From Xenoacremonium recifei (lineage: Eukaryota > Ascomycota > Sordariomycetes > Hypocreales > Nectriaceae): a stretch of DNA of 64,000 nucleotides. The notes beneath the pieces were generated by a model. The model was not told where the DNA came from. It searched no databases and saw only the letters and a program-made list of their open reading frames with translations. The translations under genes were made by a program, and so were the position numbers. The DNA lies in contig WOFQ01000026.1 in NCBI GenBank assembly GCA_012184525.1, positions 62,001 to 126,000 of the forward strand, written 5' to 3'. Below, in pieces: positions 34,770 through 45,786 of the stretch. Position 1 is the stretch's first letter. Every line of letters begins with the position of its first letter.

Positions 34770-37028
34770 TTATGATGAATCCGTTTCTTGGAGTTCTTCT
34801 GCCCACTGCTGCCTCAAAGATGCACGTAACTGCGACGTACTCCAACCAGTTCGTTCCTCAACGTCTTTAAGAAAGTTTTGAACAGCCTCCTGATCATCCT
34901 TGTTCGTGAAAACCTCTCCCCCTAAACCGTAAATGTCAGTTCCCGGTCAATCAGCATGCCTCTAGTACCTACATGCGGAGAGCATATGCCTGGCTGTGAA
35001 CAAGGTGTTTTCGGCGCGCCCATTCGAGCCGGCCAGGCCTATTACCCTCAGGAGATGGCCGCGAATAATAGACTATTATATGTCAATATTTCCTACCTCG
35101 CGACCATTGTTTCTCTTACTTTCATCCGGCTTCCTTGACGAATATTATCATATACAGACGTTGTTGACAATGGTGTTGATATGGCGAGTACTATATGTGC
35201 CATGTGATAATATTGCAACCCAATTGCTTCAAATCCGTCCATCAGCAACTACATACTAATATCAAGTTGCAATAAAGCTCACCATGAAAAGGAGATAGAA
35301 CCCATAACTCCGGGAGTAATTTCCCTTGTTCTCGGTTTCGGGGCTTGTCACGGATAGGTGTGAAGGAAGCCGGTTTCAAGTCGAACCACTGATCGACATC
35401 TCTTCGGAGAGCATCCAACTGCTCGGGGAGATCAATTGTAGATTTTGAGAAGGCGCAACTTAGGACCTTTGCCAAAAGAAATACCATCCTAGTGGCATAC
35501 GCAGCATCGTCGTTCCGCCGAAACACGTCTGAATGGAGGAAAGTATCAAGATTCGTTCGCAGGGGGCATTGTTTGACCAGGGCGACATAGATATCTTCTC
35601 GGAGGCAAAGCCATGCAGCTGCTTCACCAAGGCCTCCATTGAAGTCAAAGATGGACATTGAGTTAACAATCCGTGTTGTTCCGGCCAGATGCAACTCCCT
35701 ATCATCGGCTACGAACTGTGTCAATGGCTGGTCTAGAACGATAAGGAATTTGACGGTAAAACGTACCATCCATCTCCTCGTACTGTCGTAGAATAGCAAT
35801 GGAGGCAAGGGTCTCCTCAGTAATATAGCCGTCCTGCTTAGAGACAGACTGGATCAACAGACCAAGGCATTTGTTGTAATACTCCAAAGCTTCCGTATTA
35901 GCATCTGGAAGATGCCTGTTATAATGCCTGGAAGAAAAGGCAAAGACAGCATGGCGAAGAACGGGGCAAAATAGTGCCCGCCGGGGTACCTCAAGCTCAA
36001 AATGTCGACCAAGGTCAGTTATGTCAGCCTGTGGAATAGATCAGTACTTTGGAGGATACATTCAGAACTAGACGCTTACCCAACATGCCATATTCTCAAC
36101 AAAGTTCCTCATCAAGACTGCCTCTTGCCCTGTGAAATAATCTGCTTGCGATGACTGTGGGGTAGAGTTGGTGAGATATACCGAAAGATCAGGACGTAAG
36201 TTCTCGTTGGAGTAGTCAATAGATTGATCTGCCAACAACGTGAAAAGCGTGCTTAGTTCGGGGTTCAAGTGGTCCATGTCCACTGGAGGAAGGTCGTTCT
36301 GTAACTCTACTGGACTCGAAAGCGGCATGGAGTCCAGTCCCGGAATAATTGCCCTAGCTAATTAGATTGACGGAGTGAAGTCGAACAGGCGTATTGACGC
36401 ACTGTGTGGTTGTAGCACTGTAGGACGACCGCTGTTCATCATTTGTGAGGGACCTTGATAACGAGCGTAAGAGAACAGGTTGGTCTAATCCGCCAGAACG
36501 AGCTCACCATTCTCGCTCTGAGTCTCCATCCTCGTACATTTGTGAAATTTGAGCAGTCTCATCACAATACTTCACTTCGTCATGCGATGTAGGCGTCAGT
36601 AGGTGCTTCTGAAGGCCTGCCGAAACTCTACGAACATTTGCCTTGCGGTTGAAGCCATGTCCGGCTCTCCGCGTACAAGTCAGATTGTGTAGATGAATCC
36701 AATCCACTTCGAAATCGGACATTAAATTTTCGTATGCACTCAACGCCTGCCTTTCGGCAGGACTGACATGATGGGGCTCGATTGTCACCTGTTCTATCAT
36801 AAATCGTAGAACATAACTAGTTCCGAGACAATGACGTACATTTGACGTGACGGACTGTGATGAAAGAGTTAGTTTTATGATGTTGACTCAGTTTCATAGG
36901 AGGGCGTCTCACAGCGACAATAGTTGCTAGTTCAAAATCGTCAGCGGCGAAGGTTGCAGACAAAAGTTAGCCTACCAGACAGCGATCAGACGATTGCGCC
37001 TTCGAATCGGGCCTTCCCGTTTCTCCAT
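34770..37028 (-). CDS. Zn(II)2Cys6 transcription factor, 12 exons with two micro-exons
   Basis: Exons complement(34770-34921, 34973-35072, 35120-35226, 35283-35708, 35767-36028, 36080-36353, 36403-36453, 36508-36574, 36636-36788, 36840-36854, 36913-36926, 36976-37028) join to 557 aa. The DNA-binding cluster is encoded by exons 1-4 and is perfect only after splicing out three introns: C18, C21, C28, C35, C38, C45 (x2, x6, x6, x2, x6). Exons 2 and 3 are 14 and 15 nt. The following RKFNVRFRSG basic segment and the C-terminal fungal_trans_2-like domain (RQYEEMDG, GLGEAAAWLCLREDIYVAL, IGLQYYHMAHIVLA) are typical of this regulator class. It is divergent from an SDR gene (1.0 kb) and next to the inositol-type pair, its likely targets by position. 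Confidence 0.85.
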
Positions 37029-38040
37029 AGCGGCCGAAGTATGTCAGCAACTTGAGTACTGAGGCATTCCGAAGGGTGTGGATGGTTAGGACTGCCAGAT
37101 ATCCAGCATCTTGAGCGTTTGATGTCTGAGTGATGAAGCTGGGCAGGGGTTAACGAGCAGAAGATCACGTGGAAGATCTAACGGGCACAAATGCGGGGTA
37201 ATGTTTCCAACGGGGAGATATCCGATCAGCTGAGAACAGAGCTCTGCTCACCTCTAAAATAGTTTCGCATGGTAGACTTAAAAGGCGTGCTCTATCTCAT
37301 CAAGCTCTCTATTTCAAAGTTTCTGGGATAATTTTGGGGCGATACCATGAGTTGCACCCATCCCATGATGCATGATGGGAGGAATGCCCCCCTGACGTTC
37401 CGGCTCAAGCCCCAATCCTATAGGGTAGTCCATGCAGTTGGGTGTTTTCCACCTGAATGATGTCAATGTCTTCGCAAATCGACGGACTGAAATGGACATT
37501 TCAAGGAAGAACATTTTACGGTTGGAAATATATGGATGTTTGTTTGTTTAGGGGTTCCAGAGATCTCCTGTGATTGCTCACAGCCTGATAGCCTATTGAG
37601 TCGAGCCTCAACATGGAATGGAGCGTTCATCTCGCGATAAGCGCTCCGCTCGTCTACTCTTACAAACACCCAGCGAGCACGTGTTTCTAGCGGGCAGGGA
37701 ATCAAACCAATCATCAGGATGATCCGTATCTTGGATCAACAAGCAAAATTCGGAGTTTTAGGTCGTCTCATGCTCGCCCAAATCACCTAACGCCGACCAG
37801 AAGCACAGCTAAACAGGCAAAGTTATCTCCGAAACCACCGCGTCATTCTTGCTTTCGGCGTTAGCCTACGCTAATAGTGTTCGACGGGGAACAACCTTGA
37901 TATGACAGAAAATGCAAAAATCACGTCGATATCAAGCTATTTAAAGCCAGTCTCCTGGCGCCCCCAGCAGAAAACATCCGAGTCTCTCTTCATCTCTTTC
38001 ATTAGCTTCCATTTGAAGGACATCGAACTCCCCGATTATC
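37029..38040. promoter_or_regulatory. Divergent upstream region, regulator / SDR
   Basis: 1.0 kb between start codons. A TATTTAAAG element lies about 100 bp before the SDR start (near 37938). No gene or repeat was recognised. Confidence 0.45.
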
Positions 38041-38878
38041 ATGGAACAATCATCACGGAGCAACTTCCAAAACCTCAAAGGCAAAGTCGCCATTGTTACG
38101 GGAGCATCTCGTGGACTCGGCGCCGGCTTTGCTTATGAGCTGGCGCGAAGAGGAGCCAAGGTTCGTGATTATTTTGACCTTGTGGACTCACGCTAATAGC
38201 GCACAGGTTGTTGCAACATATACGTCTCAAAGTAGTGAGAAGTTGGTAAAAGAGCTGTCAAAAAAAATCGAATCACTGGACAACCCATCTCAGTGTATCA
38301 GTGTGAAAGCGGACCTTCGAGATGCGAATAGCCCGCCTGAGATTATTCGTCAGTCTATTGCGGTCTTTGGACAGCAAATTGACATCCTAGTCAACAACGC
38401 AGGCGCTGAGATGGTAAAGCCCCATACAGATATCACAACCAACGATTTTGATTACATCTATCACCTCAATGTCCGCGCACCCCTCTTTATGCTGCAGGCC
38501 GTGAGGCCATACCTACCATCCTCTGGCGGTGGCCGTATCATCAATATTTCCTCCGTGGGAGCTCGATACGGTTTCAAGGATCTTTCTCTTTACTGCTCTT
38601 CGAAATCCGCCTTGGAGGGCATGACGCGCTGTTGGGCTGCTGAGCTTGGCGAAGAGGGACACACAGTCAATTCCGTCAACCCAGGACCCGTTCAGAGCGA
38701 TCTATTAGACAACATACCTAGGGAAATTATCGAAATGCAAAAAGCACAGACGCCAGCAGGGAATAGGCTGGGAACAGTCGATGATGTTGCTCAAATTGTG
38801 GCATGGTTGGCTTCAGAAGAGAGTCGCTGGGTAACGGGACAGGCACTTTCAGCAAGCGGTGGATTTGTCATGTATTAG
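38041..38878 (+). CDS. Classical short-chain dehydrogenase/reductase (3-ketoacyl reductase-like)
   Basis: Two exons (38041-38160, 38207-38878; a 46-nt intron) encode 263 aa. The cofactor loop is TGASRGLG (residues ~20-27), LVNNAG follows in the fourth strand, the active site is ISS...SLYCSSK (Ser, Tyr, Lys), and the C-terminal VNPGPVQSDL and VTGQALSASGG complete the classical fold. The residue after the second strand (VATYTS) is not acidic, consistent with NADP(H). The substrate is unknown; related fungal enzymes reduce small ketones, ketoacyl groups or hydroxynaphthalenes. It is divergent from a Zn2Cys6 regulator, which may control it. The N-terminus is short, and the ATG at 38041 is the only sensible start ahead of the cofactor loop. 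Confidence 0.9.
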
Positions 38879-40364
38879 AAGGATTCTGAGGAGGTGTTTA
38901 AAAATTAGCCTACGAGTTCTTTGAATTCTTTGGGTGATTTCCTTGAATCAATAGCCAGGTGTAACAATATGGGCGATCCACACGCCTATCACGTGTTTAC
39001 GTGGAACGCGTGGAAATTCATTGATGCTTCAATTTACTTTCTCTACCGTGATTGGGTTGGTCTCACAGTCTTCTTGAATGCAATGGGATATGGTAGTGAT
39101 ATATTATCAAACGGGAAACCAATTCCGACAGTTAAGTAGATGAAATAATGCAGAGAGAAATACTTTAAGGGCGTGAGTAGAGGCGTGTTTCTGACGATTA
39201 GCTAGGTCTCGACGGAAATCACTAAGCGCTTTCATTCGGGAAGACGACTACTTCCCCATGGTACATATAGCTATGAGGGGTTGACCTTATTTTATGCCGA
39301 TACCTGTGCGGATATTTTTCTAGATTTTCGTTCTCGATCCCATACGCGGCTATTACGGACTCCGAAACCCCCTATTTCCATATTTTGCACATTTCTTTGG
39401 TACCCGTGTCGATCGCATTTTCTGCCACTTATGTATCTTGAAGACACTTGCACATGTGATGCCCCTAGAGCTGGTTTACTGTGAGTCGATGCAAAAATGC
39501 GTGAATAGGGATATTTGGGTTCTCTCGTGTTTCGGAACCCTCGGCTGCCGACACCCGTCTCATTTATGCACAGTGACGAAGACACCAGCCCAGAAACGAT
39601 CTGCAGAGATCCTATTTTGGAGTCGAGTTTACGCTGACCCGGCTGAGTGTAGGGCTGACTGCCGGGGAAGCGCAAACCGAAGATATGGCCGAGGAAGATG
39701 CGCTTCAAGAAATAGCTCACACAAAGGTTCCCTGAATATTTCTGTGTAAACTCTCCACCTCTGTCGGAGGTTCCATAAGCAGCAGCTGCCGTCGCGAAGT
39801 AATTGGCTGACAAAGGGTCTTTCCACGGGACCCCCTTCAATATATGGTTCTCGTGTCATCGTGGAGATCGAGATCGGCGCTTACGGCTTGACTCAGCTCA
39901 TGTATATCTGCAACAAATACATAGGAGGATTCGGGCTGTGCTGATAGGATCTAAACTGTGTCAATACATGAGTGGTCTTTTGGAGTTGTAACGCCAGACT
40001 TCATCACCGATATAGCCAACGCGCCAACCAGACTCCGTCAGTGAAATCCTAACTGTTTCAGTATGGTCCACACTTCGTCACGATGATCCGTTCCTAGCAG
40101 GGCTGTGTCTTGTCGATCTGGTGGAGATCCCCTCGTACCACTGCCTCGCTGTAGGCCTATCATTGCAAGGCTTAGGCAGGGACCGTAGATCCTTTGCGAA
40201 GCAATTCGCATTGTTGGTCGGAGGTATTCGTTGTTACCTGTACCGAGGCATTCGTTGTGAAATACGTATAAATATTCACTTCTCCTTCTCATTTGTACAG
40301 GATTTGACAAGCACGAACACACTTAAGTAACTCGTTAGAACATTCAATACACACTTCAACCATC
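38879..40364. other. Gene-free interval before small secreted protein gene
   Basis: 1.5 kb without a recognisable gene. A 182-codon open frame on the minus strand (39292-39840) lacks an ATG at its start and any family motif. A TATAAATA element at 40267-40274 is about 90 bp upstream of the next start codon. Confidence 0.45.
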
Positions 40365-40730
40365 ATGTTGTACTCGTCGCTCCTCGCCGGCTTCACTGCC
40401 CTCCTATTCACCGCTAGCACAGCCTCTGCGAGCTGTGACCCAACTCACCCGTTGGGCGACGCTTGCCCATCTACTAGCGAGGGCGCCTACTTTTGCAGCC
40501 CAGACTGCACGGATATTGTGAGTTCTCCTGCTCTTCTCACGGTAGATAGGTTATCTAGCCGTGATTATAATCTACGTCAATGATTCAAATGAAGAGTTTT
40601 TTTTTTTTTTTGGGCCTGATGCTGATTGGAGCAGTACATCTGTCATGACGGCACCATCCAGCTCAACAACATATGCAGTGCTGGCTGTTGCCAGTACTCG
40701 TCCGAGGGTATCGCCGAGTGCGTGTGTTAA
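40365..40730 (+). CDS. Small secreted cysteine-rich protein (82 aa, 10 Cys)
   Basis: Two exons (40365-40517, 40635-40730) give 82 aa. The start is followed by a clear signal peptide (hydrophobic core, cleavage probably near residue 22, after STASA). The roughly 60-residue mature part has ten cysteines: five before and five after PDCTDIYIC, including one adjacent CC pair and a C-terminal CVC. Even cysteine number and small size suggest a disulfide-knotted effector-like or antimicrobial-type protein, but no family was recognised. The intron is 117 nt with a GTGAGT donor, a poly-T run of about 15 and a GCAG acceptor; splicing is what links the two cysteine halves. A TATAAATA element lies ~90 bp upstream. 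The gene is isolated, with no close neighbours. Confidence 0.72.
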
Positions 40731-41543
40731 ATATGGACGGGCCATTTTTGCCTGATTTCACCAAAGGAAGTTACGGGTCGGAAACACCGTTGTTTCCGGA
40801 GAAAACAGCGCATTTTATGTATGATACTACCAGATAAAATGGCACCTAACCCTATGCAAAATTGGTTTCGATGATGTGCAGCACTTTATGCTTTGGACTC
40901 CTAAGTAATCGTACGGACGCACATCTCCAGTTACTCACAAACATCGCAAAGAGCCTTCTGGGCTGATTCAAAATTCACAACATCCTTACCAAAGCTAACC
41001 TGTATGACAGAAATCCCATATCTCTTTTAGCGAAGGAAACTACTTAGTTCATAGTTAGCTAAACAAGCCAAGCGTGGATCTAACCAAAATAGCTCAACAG
41101 AAAGACCAGGTAAACCAAATATAGGGACAAGAATGTCATTCCTGAGATACTGGGACATTTTGAACTAGGAGATGCTTCCTCGTAGCGTGTAAGGTATCTA
41201 GCAAGGTTCTGCTGAGCCGAAGAGTAGTCAAAGTCGACTTTGTGCTTCGAAGCCTATCCTATTTCAAATTTCAGTAGTGGAATAAGTCGGCTTAGGCGGG
41301 ATCAGCAGAGGATTACATGTTTAAAGACGCAAGAATTTTTTCTTTTTCGATGCACAAGCCGACCTCCTTTACTCAAAAATCTTAGTCATCTTTAAAAGAG
41401 ATGCATTTCATATAGGAGGGGATGAGACACTGAGAAATAACGCCCCTCCATTCCATTTGGCAGAAGATGGTATGGTTCGATGTTCCCAAAGCGCAAAGAG
41501 TTCTATGCTATGCCGGGTCATTGGCCGGTCGAAATAAGTTCTT
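40731..41543. other. Gene-free interval
   Basis: 813 bp of AT-rich sequence between two gene 3' ends. Nothing recognisable was seen. Confidence 0.45.
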
Positions 41544-42287
41544 CTACTTCGCCCTTCCAAGTTGCCTCTCGAAATCAGGCATTGAACCAACTGTCTCTTC
41601 CCATAGTTCTGCAAGACCAAGTGATCTGATAGGTGGTCGGATGTTCCCTTCTCTCAAAAGTCCAAGCATCTTTTCCCAGGCGTCAACTATTTTGCTTTTC
41701 TCGTCAGACCAAAGCCCCGACTCTCCTTGAGCGTCCAAACCCAAGCTATCTCCGGACACCGCACGTTTGAGGACCGATGGATCTCCAAACCTCATGCAAA
41801 CGGGTTTCTTGACGACTTGCATGAATACTCCGCTCAGGACAGTTATGAGTTGAGCAGCACTCAAGGTCCCGGCCTGCCCGCCGTAGGAAACGACCATCGC
41901 TGGCTTGCCAGCCCACTCATTGAAAACATGGTCAATAGCATTCTTGAGGGCCGCAGGCATCCCCCAGTTGTACTGTGGAGTGACGAAGACAAATGCATCA
42001 AATGCGTCAACTGCTTGGGACCATGCTCGAGTTTTCTCGGTGGTGTACCCAGCGGGCCGGTCGGTAATATGGGCAGGTAATCCTGGTTCGTCGGTCAGGG
42101 GGAGGTCGAACTTGGCGATATCCAGGAGTTCCAATGTTAATTCGATGTCAGGTCTGGATGAGGAGTGGTGATTCTTGATGACGTCAAGCACGAACCGAGA
42201 TACCTCTGGACAAATTCGTACAACACGTTGGCTACCGATAATAATGGCAACTTTGTGTGACGGCTTGGAAGTGGTTTCCGTCGACAT
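41544..42287 (-). CDS. NADPH-dependent FMN reductase-like flavoprotein
   Basis: An intronless gene encodes 247 aa with a flavodoxin-like fold. The N-terminal strand ends in IIGSQRVVRI, the FMN phosphate loop. The middle motif FVFVTPQYNWGMPAALKNAIDHVFNEW is split over strand 3 and helix and is diagnostic of the FMN_red family; SYGGQAG follows in strand 4. Members reduce FMN, quinones, chromate or azo compounds using NAD(P)H in the cytosol. A TATAAAA element at about 42374-42380 lies ~90 bp upstream. A Zn2Cys6 regulator on the same strand ends 443 bp upstream, and the two may form a stress-response pair. The substrate is not determined. Confidence 0.9.
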   Translation of the reverse strand: MSTETTSKPSHKVAIIIGSQRVVRICPEVSRFVLDVIKNHHSSSRPDIELTLELLDIAKFDLPLTDEPGLPAHITDRPAGYTTEKTRAWSQAVDAFDAFVFVTPQYNWGMPAALKNAIDHVFNEWAGKPAMVVSYGGQAGTLSAAQLITVLSGVFMQVVKKPVCMRFGDPSVLKRAVSGDSLGLDAQGESGLWSDEKSKIVDAWEKMLGLLREGNIRPPIRSLGLAELWEETVGSMPDFERQLGRAK

Positions 42288-42729
42288 TGTGACAGTGAAC
42301 TATTGAACTATTGAACAATCGTGTTCAATAAGGACATCCATGGACATCCAGCACTCAGGCGACAGTCGCTGCATTTTATAGAAGGCAGTTGAGTCGCCGG
42401 CTGCTCCGGGTCAAATTACTCAGGCTTAATAATGATAAAATTCTATGCAATCCGAAGACAATTTGGGCAGCTTGAGTTGGTTTTCGGGGGCTTTTCAACA
42501 CCCTGATGCATTATCTTGGGGTGCGATTCCGCGCGCTGCCCAATTATATGTGAGAGTTTTCAACACTAGTCTAGCACCAACAACTAGAAAGGGTTTAGAG
42601 GGGGCCTCTGGCTCATACACCCGAAGCGCCAGCGTCGAGGAATCCGAGATAGCGTCGGCACCCGGAAATCTCTAAAGACCGAGCTTTTTGGATATCCCAG
42701 CCGTCAATTAATTGTCTTGTAGTACTCCC
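42288..42729. promoter_or_regulatory. Upstream region of FMN reductase gene
   Basis: 442 bp, with a TATA-like element at about 42374-42380. A short tandem duplication (ACTATTGA repeated near 42299-42314) lies just upstream of the start codon. Confidence 0.4.
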
Positions 42730-44247
42730 TCAAAGCCCAATGTTGAGTTTACTCTGTCCGAAAGCAAGCTGTTTAGCCATGATCCGAGAATTATTGCTCA
42801 CGAACCCGAATGCCGCCGTAGCCCTCACTGTGTACTTGCAGGCAATGGGTTGCTTGCCCTCAATAGTGGACGGAGCATTGTTTAGACTATCGGCCAACTT
42901 GGCTAACTTCCCGATCAGCGAACAAGCAATACAGTCCAGTACAGCAAAAAGTATGTCTGGATATAAGTTGTTCTCCCAAGAGAGATCCGGGGTTCGCAAA
43001 TTGTCGGATGCAGAACGGCGTATGTGGGGGACTACCTCTTGTTCGTACCAAAACCGAATTCGGAACAGAAGATCTCGGGTCAAAGTTCCAAGAGGGTCAG
43101 AGTTGTTACGGTCAGTTGTCTTGGGGTAAGTAGAGCGTTGCTGTAGCCTTGATAAGATTGTGGGAATCTCGACTAGGAAGTCGCTGAGTTGACATCGGAG
43201 CATGATGCTCAGAGGTGTCGTAGAATTGGGAGCGGGAGGAGTTCCTGCCGGATGACACCAAGCAGGGTCTTGGAGAAAGCACGGTCTCCTATCGGCAGTG
43301 TCTTGCGCGGTCTTTCGTAAAGATTAGCATTGGTGCAGACCTTTCCAGGATGACGCCGTGATTCACTCACGAAAGGGGCACGAAGTAGCTCTAGCATGGC
43401 ACGTCCAAACCCATCTGCAAACCTCTGCGGCCCTGCAGCTAGTACTAAATGCCGGGTACCACTCAGCAGCGCATCGTAATGGTGTGCATCCGAGCCTACC
43501 AAAAGCTACATAGGCGGATGAAGTTGTTAATTGAGATTTCTTGACTGGCTCTCCAGAGAATTAATGTCAGGGCGCACAAACCTCGCATATCTGAATTAAA
43601 ATAGAAGCGCATATAGTCTCAGGCTGCGTCCGCAGTAATGGGTCTGAGGTATAGTAGCGCAAAATCCTCAGCGACGACGTATATTTTTTTGATGCCTTTA
43701 TGGATATGTTTTGCGGGAGAAGAATGTCACTGCAAGCGCTGTACATACAATCAGCAGTGGCATCTAGGGCCGCGTTGTGCCCTAATCGACAAGGTACTGA
43801 TGGTAGTAGTCCGTTGACTATTTGTGGCGATAGGATTGACGAACATCGGCCATCGGTAAGGATCTTGCAAATGTTGCCGCATAAAATTTCCGAAGGACTA
43901 AGGTGAGGGAGTTGAGGTAGGGAAGAGGTAAACAAAAAGATTTTGCTGCCTTGTTGTCTCCCGTGTTTCCAGTCCCAGCAGTTCGCGTCTGGGTGCTGTT
44001 CATCGAACAAGAATTTTCGGCCCCGATAGTATTTATCAAGCTGATTATTGAGGTTGATGAATCGCCAGGCACGAGTATATCCAGTACAAGCCCAGCCATT
44101 ATTAGTGCACGATTTACAGTGTGGCCTTTCCTCCCCACACTATTCATTGTTTCAGTCATTGGGAGGAAGAGAGCGTGAGAGTGTGAATACCTTCTTCTTT
44201 CGTTGACGACACACAGCGCAGCCGGTGCTCCTCCTTGTTCCCACCAT
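42730..44247 (-). CDS. Zn(II)2Cys6 transcription factor, 4 exons
   Basis: Exons complement(42730-43311, 43371-43505, 43582-44139, 44191-44247) join to 443 aa. The cluster sits at the N-terminus: MVGTRRSTG, then C10, C13, C20, C27, C30, C37 with regular x2/x6/x6/x2/x6 spacing. An intron separates the third cysteine from the KKK run that precedes it. The rest has the DUF3468/fungal_trans_2-like architecture common in fungal regulators (GSDAHHYDALLSGTRHLVLAAG; RRPCFLQDPAW after the third intron). A short spacer of about 40 residues joins the cluster to this domain. The gene lies upstream of an FMN reductase on the same strand. Target genes are unknown. Confidence 0.85.
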
Positions 44248-44721
44248 GGTCAGCCTGTTCAGTGTTCTGGCCCTTTTTGACTGGTTGCATATGTTTAATG
44301 TTAATAATGGGAGAAAGGCAATGCAGAAGCTGTAAACTGAAGTGAGGTTCAGTAGACAAGGTGATCAGCAGTCTTTGTAGAGTAGTCTGGCGCATCAAAT
44401 GCCACTGGTTGGGTATCACCGGACTGAGGCCTGCCGGGGTTTTGCTTTGAAATCCGGGACGCAGGGGTGTCATCACGTGACGCGGGTTTCCAGAGGCGCG
44501 TCCGTCGCTTCGCCCCGCGCTGCAACTGGAGGCGCGTTCTGCATCTTCATCGCGTCAGGCAGAAAGGTGGGTGGTTTTAATATCGCCATTCGAAGGTTTC
44601 TTCTCATTCGGAATAACGTGAAGATCCATCTCTACGGTCCTAGGCTTCATGACCTACCACCAGCGACCTTGCCCTAAATCTTCATCTCCCGATAAAGTGA
44701 TCACCGCGCATCAACACTAGA
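44248..44721. promoter_or_regulatory. Divergent upstream region, regulator / BTB-like gene
   Basis: 474 bp between start codons. A GC-rich patch is near 44480-44540 (CACGTGAC at about 44475). No gene was seen. Confidence 0.4.
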
Positions 44722-45786
44722 ATGACAGTCAACGCTGTCGAAATTGACCCTACCGGAGATACGCTGGTAATTCTTTCCAGCAAAAATGCACCAAATTGCA
44801 CTCAGCAGACAAGCAATCCCAAAGGCTTGAAAACCGCGGCTGAACAACATTTCCGTTGTTCCAAAACCCACCTTGCCTCAGCATCGCGCCGAGCTTACAG
44901 AATGTTTACGAGCAATTTTAAAGAAGCTCTCCCCGAGAAAAGCGATGGCCTCCACCACTGGAAATTCGAGGCCATATTTGATCCCAAAGCATTCGAGATT
45001 GTCATGAAGATCATTCACGGGAAGACCCGAGACATTCCTACCCTCGTCAAAATTGATCTACTGGCCGAGATCTCTGCGGTGGTTGACGATCTGGAATGCC
45101 ACGATTCAGTATGGTTCTTTTCGAGGTTATGGATGAGCAACTTGAACCTCAGAGCTCCTCAGACATTCGGCCGGGAGCTATTTCAGTGCATTCTAATTTC
45201 CTTCGTTTTTGAGGATGCGACACTTTTCAGAGATTCTACTCGAACGGCCATCCTATGTTCCTCAGATACTATTACAATCTCTAATCTACCAATACGTCCA
45301 AAAGTCTTGGGTACGTTAAGACTTGTCCTTCGAGATTCTATACTGACTGAGACAGATACAATCGAGGAGCAACGACAGAATGCTTTAGAGAAACTTTTCG
45401 AGAGAATCTACGAGTTGGAGAAAGCACTATCGCTCAGGTCAAATACCGAATGTAGCATTGGATGCCGATTATTGCTGCTAGGCTCGTTGGTTAGCGGGCT
45501 GAAACAGAACTTGTTATACGACCCACGACCAGTCAAACCCTTCAAACACATCAGCTTTGAACGAACTTCTCAACTTCTGCAAAAGATTGAATCGATGCCA
45601 TATTTTGGCCCAACGCAAGAGTGTGGCAAGGATAATTGTCTTGATAGTTCGACCTGGACCAAGGGTGGTTATTCTTTCCCAACGAGTTTGGTGCAGCACA
45701 AGTGCAATATTCAACGTCGCATCAAGACGTTGCTGTCAGCTATAGATGAACAACTGGAAGGTTTAAAACTATCCGAATACCTTTAG
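44722..45786 (+). CDS. Hypothetical protein, BTB/POZ-like N-terminus
   Basis: An intronless gene encodes 354 aa. The N-terminal ~120 residues read like a divergent fungal BTB/POZ fold: a strand DTLVILSS, then CSKTHLASASRRAYRMFTSNFKEA (the usual 'hold, stack up a substrate' helix), then FEAIFDPKAFEIVMKIIHGKTRDIP and a helix-rich segment LLAEISAVVDDLECHDSV. The C-terminal two thirds are mainly helical and contain several cysteines (CSIGC, CGKDNC), without a recognised domain. Such proteins are numerous in fungi, mostly uncharacterised, and might act as ubiquitin-ligase adaptors; no function is claimed. Continuous reading frame, sensible ATG and codon use make it a real gene. Confidence 0.75.
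   Translation: MTVNAVEIDPTGDTLVILSSKNAPNCTQQTSNPKGLKTAAEQHFRCSKTHLASASRRAYRMFTSNFKEALPEKSDGLHHWKFEAIFDPKAFEIVMKIIHGKTRDIPTLVKIDLLAEISAVVDDLECHDSVWFFSRLWMSNLNLRAPQTFGRELFQCILISFVFEDATLFRDSTRTAILCSSDTITISNLPIRPKVLGTLRLVLRDSILTETDTIEEQRQNALEKLFERIYELEKALSLRSNTECSIGCRLLLLGSLVSGLKQNLLYDPRPVKPFKHISFERTSQLLQKIESMPYFGPTQECGKDNCLDSSTWTKGGYSFPTSLVQHKCNIQRRIKTLLSAIDEQLEGLKLSEYL

Noticed and set aside
36504..36800. A 98-codon minus-strand frame starting at an ATG, which at first looked like the N-terminus of the regulator with a decayed zinc cluster.
   Set aside because: It mixes two frames. Splicing at 36635/36574 and using the other frame upstream yields a perfect six-cysteine cluster, so the long frame is an artefact of reading through an intron.
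39292..39840. A 182-codon minus-strand open frame.
   Set aside because: No ATG at its start, no recognisable motif, and no promoter or splice context. Treated as chance.
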